Assembly: GCA_021787175.1 (NCBI GenBank)
Contig: JAJYMF010000138.1
Location: 1-6,427, forward strand
Length of the DNA stretch: 6,427 nt
DNA from: Pseudomonadota bacterium
Lineage (GTDB): Bacteria; Pseudomonadota; Gammaproteobacteria; Xanthomonadales; Rhodanobacteraceae
Reading direction: 5' to 3'
Position numbers and translations under genes: made by a program. Of the stretch, positions 1 to 4,752 are shown piece by piece (positions within the stretch are counted from its first letter, which is position 1; each line of letters begins with the position of its first letter). The notes below the pieces were generated by a model, which worked only from the letters and a program-made list of their open reading frames with translations, had not been told where the DNA came from and searched no databases.

Positions 1-238
1 CGTCGTCCAGCACCACCTCGGTATCGGCACCCAGCACCACCGCGTCGGCGCGTCCGGCCATGCTCAGCAGCCCGGCGCCGGCCTTTTCGCGGGCGACGCG
101 GCTGACGTAGTCCGCGGCCGGCTCGCCGGGCATCCGCTGCTCGGGCACAGCGACCTCGATCACGCCGAAGTCGATCCCCAGCCGGGCCAGCAGCTCGCGC
201 CGGCGCGGCGATTGCGAAGCCAGTTGCAGACACGGCAT
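1..238 (-). CDS. maf: Maf-family nucleoside triphosphate pyrophosphatase, YhdE type (N-terminal part, runs off the left edge)
   Basis: Cytoplasmic house-cleaning enzyme that hydrolyses dTTP/UTP and related modified nucleotides to the monophosphate plus pyrophosphate; the family was formerly called septum formation inhibitor. Only 79 codons are in the window and the 3' end lies beyond base 1. Visible landmarks are the N-terminal Maf signature LASQSPRRRELLARLGI (residues 6-22), then EQRMPGEPAADYVSRVAREK, and GADTEVVLDD at the edge, which holds the conserved catalytic Asp region. The EQR...YV.R.AREKA spacing fits the YhdE (dTTP/UTP) branch rather than YceF (m7GTP), by comparison with family knowledge. 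The ATG at 238 is chosen because a GGAG (245-248) sits 6 bases upstream and the signature begins right after it. It is divergent from the acetyltransferase gene. In related genomes maf is often next to rlmH or rng, but those would lie outside this window. Confidence 0.92.
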   Translation of the reverse strand, partial: MPCLQLASQSPRRRELLARLGIDFGVIEVAVPEQRMPGEPAADYVSRVAREKAGAGLLSMAGRADAVVLGADTEVVLDD

Positions 239-241
239 GGT

Positions 242-256
242 CGGCTCCGAAAGCCG
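242..256 (-). promoter_or_regulatory. Small hairpin overlapping the maf ribosome binding site
   Basis: CGGCT (242-246) and AGCCG (252-256) form a perfect 5-bp inverted repeat with a 5-base loop. Read in the maf direction, the loop is TTCGG and the Shine-Dalgarno GGAG (245-248) spans the loop and the 3' arm. The structure could reduce ribosome access to maf. The pairing is seen in the sequence; any regulatory role is inference, and a repeat this short arises easily by chance at this GC content. Confidence 0.3.
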
Positions 257-262
257 CAGTGT

Positions 263-281
263 GCCGGGCAGCACGCCCGGC
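263..281. repeat. Perfect 7-bp inverted repeat with 5-base loop in the maf leader
   Basis: GCCGGGC (263-269), loop AGCAC, GCCCGGC (275-281). It lies 24 bases upstream of the maf start and would form a strong hairpin in RNA from either strand. No T-run follows on either side, so it does not look like an intrinsic terminator. It could be a 5'-leader structure of maf or a protein-binding site. The function is unknown. Confidence 0.4.
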
Positions 282-527
282 TCGCAATCGGGCGACGGCC
301 GACGTGCGGCAAATGCGCGCAGGCCGGACCCCGGAGCGATGCCGATCCCGCTCGGCCGCACCGCCCCGCTCGCGCGCATCCGCCCATCCCGCGACGCCAG
401 AGGCCGGCCAACGGAGCCCATCGGCCCGAACGGCAACACGGGCGCGGCGACACGCGGCGAGGGCCGCGTCCGCGGCGCCCGGCGGGAGGGGGCCCCGGGT
501 TAGTAGGTTTGCTCCATTGCGGCAGTG

Positions 528-540
528 CACAATAAGCGCA
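528..540 (+). promoter_or_regulatory. Possible -10 element giving a leaderless start for the acetyltransferase gene
   Basis: CACAAT (528-533) resembles a -10 hexamer and lies in the only AT-richer part of this gap. Transcription would be expected to start about 7 bases downstream, that is at the ATG (540) itself. No Shine-Dalgarno precedes that ATG, which fits a leaderless mRNA. No convincing -35 box is found 16-18 bases upstream, so this stays tentative. Confidence 0.25.
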
Positions 541-1163
541 TGAACGCCGTTCCCCTGCGAGATCCGGTTCCCTTTCCGCCGCCGCCCGGCGCCGCGTCGC
601 GGCCCCCGGCACCCGCGCGCGAGCGCTACGGTGCCGCCGTGGCGCTGCCGCCGCCCGGCGAGAGGGTCACGCTGGCCGACGGCCGCCGCCTCAAGCTGCG
701 GCCGGTGCAGGCTCCCGACGTGGCCGCGCTGCAGCGCCTGTTCGCGCGGCTGACGCCGGGCGAAATCCGCATGCGCTTCATGCACAGCGTCACCGTGCTG
801 CCGGAGGTGCTGGCGCGGCGCATGACCGATCTCGATTCCGGCTGCGAATTGGCGTGGGTGCTGATGGATCCCGCCGATGGCGCGCATGCCGAGATGCGTG
901 GCGTCGCGCGGCTTTACATCGACCTCGCCACCGCCGCCGCCGAGTTCGCCCTGCTGGTGGAACAGGTCTATACCGGCCAGGGGCTGGGCGCCCTGCTGAT
1001 GACGCAGCTGATCCGCGCCTGCCGCGAGCGCGGGCTGGACGAACTCTGGGGCCACGTGCTGGCCGAGAATCACGCGATGCTCGACCTTTGCGCCGGACTC
1101 GGCTTCACGCGGATGTCGGTGCCGGGTGACCCCGGCGTGATGCACGTGCGCCTCGCGCTTTAG
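540..1163 (+). CDS. GNAT-family N-acetyltransferase, single domain, substrate unknown
   Basis: Predicted cytoplasmic acetyl-CoA-dependent acetyltransferase of 207 residues. Residues 1-43 are Pro/Ala-rich and probably disordered. The GNAT fold then starts at ADGRRLKLRPVQAPDVAALQ (about 46-65), followed by LTPGEIRMRF. The acetyl-CoA pyrophosphate loop is QGLG (147-150) within YTGQGLGALLM, and motif B is LAENHAMLDLCAGLGF (174-189). This pattern resembles the C-terminal GNAT domain of protein lysine acetyltransferases such as PatZ/Pat, but the ATP-grasp-like/acyl-CoA synthetase half is absent, so the substrate cannot be read from sequence. Start choice: ATG at 540. An in-frame GTG at 525 would add five residues (MHNKR). 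Neither has a Shine-Dalgarno. It faces the same way as pyrF with a 95-base gap, so the two might be co-transcribed, but pyrF may have its own promoter. Confidence 0.82.
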   Translation: MNAVPLRDPVPFPPPPGAASRPPAPARERYGAAVALPPPGERVTLADGRRLKLRPVQAPDVAALQRLFARLTPGEIRMRFMHSVTVLPEVLARRMTDLDSGCELAWVLMDPADGAHAEMRGVARLYIDLATAAAEFALLVEQVYTGQGLGALLMTQLIRACRERGLDELWGHVLAENHAMLDLCAGLGFTRMSVPGDPGVMHVRLAL

Positions 1164-1247
1164 CCGCACGCTGCTGCCGCGTTCGGCGCCGCGCCGCTAT
1201 CATGCGCCGCACCCGCGGCCCGCGACGGCCGGCCGCGCACCCGATCC

Positions 1248-1251
1248 GGAG
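1248..1251 (+). promoter_or_regulatory. pyrF ribosome binding site deciding the start
   Basis: GGAG seven bases before the ATG at 1259. It rules out an upstream in-frame ATG at 1202, which would add 19 arginine-rich residues not expected in the family. The site lies inside a tiny inverted repeat, CGGAGCCTCCG (1247-1257). Confidence 0.7.
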
Positions 1252-1258
1252 CCTCCGC

Positions 1259-2080
1259 ATGACCTTCACGGCCCAGCTCGCCGCGGCCTGGCAGCGCAAC
1301 GATTCGCTGGTCTGCGTGGGCCTGGACCCGGAGCCGGAGCGGCTGCCCGCCGCATTGCGCGGCGACCCCGATGCGATCTTCAGCTTCTGCGCGGCGATCG
1401 TCGATGCGACCGCGGATCTGGTCTGCTGCTTCAAGCCGCAGATCGCGCATTTCGCGGCAGTCGGCGCCGAAGACGCGCTGGTGCGCCTGATCGCGCACAT
1501 CCACGACCGCCATCCGGGCGTGCCGGTGATCCTCGACGCCAAGCGCGGCGACATCGGCAGCACGGCGACGCGCTACGCGCAGGAAGCGTTCAATCGCTAC
1601 GCCGCCGACGCGGTGACGGTCAATCCCTACCTCGGCCGCGATTCGGTGCAGCCGTTCCTCGACCGCGCCGACAAGGGCGTGGTGCTGCTGTGCCGGACGT
1701 CCAATCCGGGCGCGCGCGACCTGCAGGATCTGGTCGTCGCCGACGGCAGCGGGCAGCGGCTCTACCAGCACGTGGCGGCCATGGTGGCGCGCGAGTGGAA
1801 CGCGAACGGCAACTGCCTGCTGGTGGTCGGCGCCACCTACCCGCAGGAACTGGCCGACGTGCGCCGGCGGGTCGGCGACATGCCGCTGCTGGTGCCGGGC
1901 GTCGGCGCCCAGGGCGGCGACGTCGAGGCGGTCGTCCGCCACGGCAAGACCGCAGCCGGCAGCGGCCTGCTGATCAGCTCGTCGCGAGCCATCCTCTACG
2001 CCGGCTCCGGCGCGGACTTCGCGACCGCGGCGCGCGGCGCCGCGCGCACGCTGCGCGACGCGATCAACCGCTGTCGCTGA
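1259..2080 (+). CDS. pyrF: Orotidine-5'-phosphate decarboxylase, type 2
   Basis: Converts orotidine 5'-monophosphate to UMP plus CO2, the last step of de novo pyrimidine synthesis, in the cytoplasm. The protein has 273 residues, the usual length of the longer type 2 family (PyrF of E. coli, type 1, is about 245). The catalytic signature LDAKRGDIGSTA carries the Asp-Lys-Asp triad at D93, K95 and D98. Other conserved parts are VGLDPEPE near residue 20, CFKPQ with K59, TVNPYLGRDS after the active site, and the phosphate-binding end PGVGAQGGD (213-221) and SSSR (240-243). The start is set by the GGAG at 1248-1251. The 95-base gap upstream contains TATCAT (1198-1203), a possible -10 without a clear -35. 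The last 17 bases overlap the end of the opposing glycosyltransferase gene, so no terminator fits between them. Confidence 0.97.
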   Translation: MTFTAQLAAAWQRNDSLVCVGLDPEPERLPAALRGDPDAIFSFCAAIVDATADLVCCFKPQIAHFAAVGAEDALVRLIAHIHDRHPGVPVILDAKRGDIGSTATRYAQEAFNRYAADAVTVNPYLGRDSVQPFLDRADKGVVLLCRTSNPGARDLQDLVVADGSGQRLYQHVAAMVAREWNANGNCLLVVGATYPQELADVRRRVGDMPLLVPGVGAQGGDVEAVVRHGKTAAGSGLLISSSRAILYAGSGADFATAARGAARTLRDAINRCR

Positions 2081-2999
2081 GCGCCCGGTGCGGCCTGCGC
2101 CGCGCACGCCATCCCGACCAGGCCAGCCACGGGGCGGTCAGGGCGAAGTGCGCCCACAGTCCGGCCCAGACCAGCGGCACCAGCAGCGGATGGCGCGCGG
2201 CGGGATCGAAGCGCCGGAACCAGCGCCACATGCCGCGGTGCTTGTGCCAGCTGACGAACAGCGGGCGGCGCCGGCTGGAGCCGCCCTTGGCGTGCAGCAC
2301 GCGCACGCCGCCGGCCAGCAGCACGGCATGGCCGGCATCGCGCACGCGCCGGCACAGGTCGAGGTCCTCGCAATGCAGGAAATAGCCCTCGTCGAATCCG
2401 CCGACGGCGTCGAAGACCGCTCTCGGCAGCAGCATCAGCGCCCCGGACACCGCCTCGACCGCCACGCTGGTCGCGGGCAACGGTCCTTCGATCTGCACGC
2501 CGCCGACCGGCACGGCATCGCCGCCGCGACCCAGCGCCCGCGCACGGAATGTGGCCAGCGCCCGCGCCAGCAGCGGATCGCGGCGGAAGGCATTGCGATC
2601 GGGCCGGCCGTCGACGCCGCAGACGACCGCCCCGACCAGACCGGCGCGCGGCTGCGCGGCGAGTTCGGCGCGCAGCCGCGCCACGGTGTCGGGCGCGAGC
2701 CGGCAATCGGGATTGAGCACCAGCAGCGCATCGCCCTGCGCCAGTGCCGCGCCGCGATTGACCGCGGCGCCGAAGCCGAGATTGGCGCCGTTGCGCAGCA
2801 GGCGCACGCGCGCATCCCCCGCGCAGGCGCAGGCCAGCGCCTCGGGGACGCCATCGCGCGACGCGTTGTCGACCACGATCAGTTCGATCGCGGCGGTACT
2901 GGCCAGCGCCGCCTCGACGCAGTTCAGCGCGTCGCCGCCGCTGTCGGCGACGACGACGACGATGCTGGTCAATCCGGCGGTGGGAGATGCGGGCGGCAC
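2064..2999 (-). CDS. Family 2 glycosyltransferase (rhamnosyltransferase-like), membrane-associated
   Basis: Inverting GT-A glycosyltransferase of 311 residues that likely transfers a sugar from a nucleotide-sugar donor to an envelope glycan or lipid-linked precursor. Visible motifs, in order: IVVDNASRDG (41-50, donor-binding strand), NLGFGAAVNRG (73-83), VLNPD (94-98, the D-x-D-like metal region of this subfamily), VSGALMLLPRAVFDAVGGFDE, then YFLHCEDLDLCRR (206-218) with the ED catalytic-base region. This set matches the WbbL/rhamnosyltransferase-like branch of GT2. A hydrophobic stretch, about residues 270-294 (PLLVPLVWAGLWAHFALTAP and on), could anchor it to the membrane, with an Arg-rich tail after it. 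The sugar and acceptor cannot be told from sequence, and no other glycan gene lies nearby. The start is GTG at 2999 with no Shine-Dalgarno. It sits 32 bases downstream of dsbG on the same strand, so co-transcription is possible. Its 3' end overlaps pyrF by 17 bases. Confidence 0.92.
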   Translation of the reverse strand: MPPASPTAGLTSIVVVVADSGGDALNCVEAALASTAAIELIVVDNASRDGVPEALACACAGDARVRLLRNGANLGFGAAVNRGAALAQGDALLVLNPDCRLAPDTVARLRAELAAQPRAGLVGAVVCGVDGRPDRNAFRRDPLLARALATFRARALGRGGDAVPVGGVQIEGPLPATSVAVEAVSGALMLLPRAVFDAVGGFDEGYFLHCEDLDLCRRVRDAGHAVLLAGGVRVLHAKGGSSRRRPLFVSWHKHRGMWRWFRRFDPAARHPLLVPLVWAGLWAHFALTAPWLAWSGWRARRRPHRALSDSG

Positions 3000-3011
3000 G
3001 CCGGCATTATC
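2999..3011 (-). promoter_or_regulatory. Possible -10 element giving a leaderless start for the glycosyltransferase gene
   Basis: On the minus strand GATAAT (complement of 3006-3011) matches a strong -10 hexamer and lies six bases before the GTG start, so transcription would begin at about the start codon. The only -35 candidate is CTGAGC, 18 bases further upstream, where just TGA matches the consensus. It overlaps the dsbG stop codon. If real, the gene has its own promoter besides read-through from dsbG. Confidence 0.28.
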
Positions 3012-3031
3012 GCCGACGTGCGCGCCGACGC

Positions 3032-3925
3032 TCAGCCGTTGCAGCCTGCGGCCGGACCGGTCGCCAGATCGCTGATGAAGGTGCTGAAATCCTGCGGCAC
3101 GCCTTCCATCTGCTTGACCTGACCGGAGGCCTTGCTGCAGTAGAGCAGCATCGGCGTGCCGTGGCCGCCGGCGTCGGCGAGCAGGCGGTTGTTGGCGGAG
3201 ACCGTGGCGAACATCGCCGCATTCGGCTTCGCGGAGGGCGCGATGCCGCCTTCCTCCTGGGCCTTGTCGAACTTGTGTTCGTCAACAGTCAACGCCTGCA
3301 GCGGGTCGGCCATGCCGAGAATCGTCGCGGATTTGGCCAGGCTGTCTTCCTTGATCACGCCGACCATCACGAAGCGCACGCGCACGTCGCCCTTGGCCAT
3401 CACCGGCTCGAGGTCCTTGAAGAGCTTGTGGCAGAAGATGCAGTTGGGGTCCATGAACACCGTCAGCACCGGTCCGCGGCCCTTGCTCAGGATGGCCCTG
3501 GCCGCCGGCAGCGCCGCCGCCGCCAGCGTCTCGGCCGGCGCCTTGTACACCCCGGCCTGCACCTCGGCTCCCGCATTCAGATCGGTACCGTCGGCGCTGA
3601 CCAGATTGCCGACCAGCAGGGCCGAGCCGTCGCCGTTGGCCCAGACGATCGAACGCTGCGCAGCCTTGCCCTCGCCCACCTGCACCAGCACGCCGGTCAG
3701 GCCGCCGGGCCCGGCGAACACCTTCAGCGCCTTGGCGCGACCCTTGCTCGCGCCCGCAACCAGCGCCTGGGCCCTGGCCAGCGGCAGCGTGCCGGGCACC
3801 GCGGCGGCGGGCATGTCCGCGGCCCGAACGGTCGCGGGCATCACGCCGGCGACGATCAACAGCCCCGCCGCAAGACACACCGTGCGCAGCGCGGCCGACA
3901 GCAAAAATCCGTGGCGATTCGACAT
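3032..3925 (-). CDS. dsbG: Thiol:disulfide interchange protein DsbG-like, periplasmic
   Basis: Periplasmic thioredoxin-fold protein of the DsbC/DsbG family, 297 residues as precursor. Family members isomerise wrong disulfides or rescue oxidised single cysteines in secreted proteins, and are kept reduced by DsbD. Residues 1-35 form a signal peptide (basic start, hydrophobic 8-29, likely cut after VRA). Residues 36-130 correspond to the N-terminal cystatin-like dimerisation domain and linker. The active site is DPNCIFCHKLF with C162 and C165. The stretch VMVGVIKEDSLAKSATIL and the cis-proline loop GTPML (T257-P258) are DsbG-like; Thr before cis-Pro is typical of DsbG. The CxxC is CIFC rather than the CPYC of E. 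coli DsbG. Two further cysteines, C263 and C295, lie after the cis-Pro loop and could pair. The ATG at 3925 has AGGA (3932-3935) six bases upstream. The glycosyltransferase gene follows 32 bases downstream. Confidence 0.9.
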   Translation of the reverse strand: MSNRHGFLLSAALRTVCLAAGLLIVAGVMPATVRAADMPAAAVPGTLPLARAQALVAGASKGRAKALKVFAGPGGLTGVLVQVGEGKAAQRSIVWANGDGSALLVGNLVSADGTDLNAGAEVQAGVYKAPAETLAAAALPAARAILSKGRGPVLTVFMDPNCIFCHKLFKDLEPVMAKGDVRVRFVMVGVIKEDSLAKSATILGMADPLQALTVDEHKFDKAQEEGGIAPSAKPNAAMFATVSANNRLLADAGGHGTPMLLYCSKASGQVKQMEGVPQDFSTFISDLATGPAAGCNG

Positions 3926-3931
3926 GGCAGA

Positions 3932-3935
3932 TCCT
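3932..3935 (-). promoter_or_regulatory. dsbG ribosome binding site
   Basis: AGGA on the minus strand, six bases before the ATG at 3925. It supports that start, which also gives a well-formed signal peptide. Confidence 0.6.
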
Positions 3936-4051
3936 GGACTCCGTGAGCGACGACAACGGACCCGACGGACTGCGGAGGCAGCGCACCCGGATCCCGCGAA
4001 TGGTCGGCAGGCCAGCCAGCATCCTGTGTCATGCGCGCCGTACCCGACCGT

Positions 4052-4071
4052 GGCGCACTATATCGTGCGCC
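4052..4071. repeat. Near-perfect palindrome with an AT core, candidate operator in a divergent gap
   Basis: GGCGCAC (4052-4058), TATATC, GTGCGCC (4065-4071). The 7-bp arms are exact complements and the ATAT core is itself self-complementary, leaving one mismatched pair in 20 bases. It is the most AT-rich hexamer of a GC-rich gap and lies 127 bases from the dsbG start and 140 from the opposite start. The core could serve as a -10 box in either direction (GATATA leftward, with TGGCGA 17 bases upstream as a poor -35). It may be a regulator-binding site or part of a dsbG promoter. No regulator can be named. Confidence 0.45.
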
Positions 4072-4198
4072 CGAGGGGGTGTCGCCAGCAGCAGACACCG
4101 ATCCTCGCGCGACGCCGCTTGCGCATCGGGGTCGTACCGGCGGCACAATGCGATCCCGCGCCACCGGTGCCCCTCGTTGGCCGAACCCCGTTCTCCCT

Positions 4199-4203
4199 GG
4201 AGG
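4199..4203 (+). promoter_or_regulatory. Strong ribosome binding site of the exported NTF2-like gene
   Basis: GGAGG seven bases before the ATG at 4211. It selects this start over in-frame upstream ATGs at 4031 and 4148, and the selected start is followed at once by a signal peptide. Confidence 0.8.
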
Positions 4204-4210
4204 TTTCGTC

Positions 4211-4744
4211 ATGTCATCCCGTGCCCTTGTTGCCCTGCTGTTGGTTGCTCTCGCGATGCCGGTGGCGGCACAGCCGGCCGGTGCATCGCCCGGCCGCATT
4301 CCGACAGTCAGCCGTCTGGTGATGGTGTTCTCGCGCCTGGAGCTTTCGCTGGATCACGCCCTGGCCAACAACGACCGCGCCGCCGCCGCCGCGCTGCTGA
4401 CACCCGCGTTCGAACAGCGCGACGCCGCGGCCCCCGGCACGCCGGTACCGCGCGCACAGTGGCTGGACGCCATGCTCGGGCAACCGCCGCGCGATGCGCG
4501 CATCAGCCAGATGGCGGTCCACGATTTCGGCCCGCTGGCCGTGGTCAGCTTCCGCATGGAGTATTTGCCGTCCGTCGCCGCCGCCGCACCGGTGCCGCTG
4601 CTGGTGACCGACGTCTGGCAGCAATCCGGCTCCGACTGGCACCTCGCGGTGCGTTACGCCGCGGCCGCCGACAGCAGCACGCCGGTTCCGGGTGCGCCGG
4701 CGACCGTTCCCGCCCCCCGGACGACACCCAGCGGCAAGGGCTGA
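4211..4744 (+). CDS. Exported NTF2-fold (DUF4440/SnoaL-like) protein of unknown function
   Basis: Precursor of 177 residues. Residues 1-20 are a clean signal peptide (MSSR, hydrophobic core, AMPVAA) with likely cleavage before Q21, so the protein should be periplasmic or secreted. Residues 34-150 look like a small cone-shaped NTF2/DUF4440 domain. The helical start SRLELSLDHALANNDRAAAAALLTPAFEQRD resembles the usual 'amid-helix, then damage/exposure' opening. It is followed by strands with VHDFGPLAVVSFRMEY and a terminal VTDVWQQSGSDWHLAVRY, where the W..x-G-x-W-x-L-x-x-R-Y ending is typical. The last ~25 residues are Pro/Thr/Ala-rich and probably disordered. There are no cysteines, so it is not an obvious DsbG client despite the divergent position. 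NTF2 folds can be enzymes, binders or dimerisation modules, and the sequence does not decide. It has its own gap upstream and converges on the Nudix gene 8 bases away, too close for a terminator. Confidence 0.8.
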   Translation: MSSRALVALLLVALAMPVAAQPAGASPGRIPTVSRLVMVFSRLELSLDHALANNDRAAAAALLTPAFEQRDAAAPGTPVPRAQWLDAMLGQPPRDARISQMAVHDFGPLAVVSFRMEYLPSVAAAAPVPLLVTDVWQQSGSDWHLAVRYAAAADSSTPVPGAPATVPAPRTTPSGKG

Positions 4745-4752
4745 TCTCCCGC

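Larger units (their letters stand above)
239..539. other. Divergent intergenic region between maf and the acetyltransferase gene
   Basis: These 301 bases of very GC-rich sequence must hold the promoters of both flanking genes. I see two small inverted repeats next to maf (listed separately) and, at the other end, the only AT-richer patch (about 501-536), directly before the acetyltransferase start. Several short open frames cross it, but all are GC-driven, lack ribosome binding sites and resemble no family I know. I see no tRNA or recognisable small RNA, and no terminator with a T-run. Confidence 0.6.
3926..4210. other. Divergent intergenic region between dsbG and the NTF2-like gene
   Basis: These 285 bases should hold the promoters for dsbG (leftward) and the exported NTF2-like gene (rightward). 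The main visible structure is the palindrome at 4052-4071. CACAAT (4144-4149), 19 bases after TTGCGC (4119-4124), is a weak candidate promoter for the rightward gene. The frame of the rightward gene stays open back to 4031, but that extension has no family resemblance and no ribosome binding site, so I treat it as non-coding. I see no RNA gene. Confidence 0.55.

Noticed and set aside
464..500. GC-rich inverted repeats (CCGCG-TC-CGCGG and CCCGG...CCGGG) considered as a terminator
   Set aside because: The first has a 2-base loop that cannot fold as a hairpin, the second is loose, and no T-run follows; no gene ends here.
212..543. Three overlapping rightward small open frames in the maf-acetyltransferase gap
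   Set aside because: They are Arg/Pro/Ala-rich, begin partly inside maf on the other strand, lack ribosome binding sites and match nothing I know.
1160..2107. A 315-codon leftward open frame opposite pyrF
   Set aside because: It is the antisense shadow of an unmistakable pyrF, with Arg/Ala/His-rich low-complexity composition.
2088..3122. A 344-codon rightward open frame opposite the glycosyltransferase
   Set aside because: It is the antisense shadow of a gene with clear GT2 motifs, and its composition is skewed to Arg/Gln/Ala with no recognisable family.
4031..4210. A 60-residue N-terminal extension of the NTF2-like protein
   Set aside because: The GGAGG at 4199-4203 and the signal peptide beginning at 4211 fix the start; the extension includes the palindrome and looks non-coding.
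2987..4322. Rightward open frames of 319 and 388 codons opposite dsbG
   Set aside because: The strand with the signal peptide, CxxC and cis-Pro motifs is clearly the coding one; these frames have no ribosome binding site or domain.
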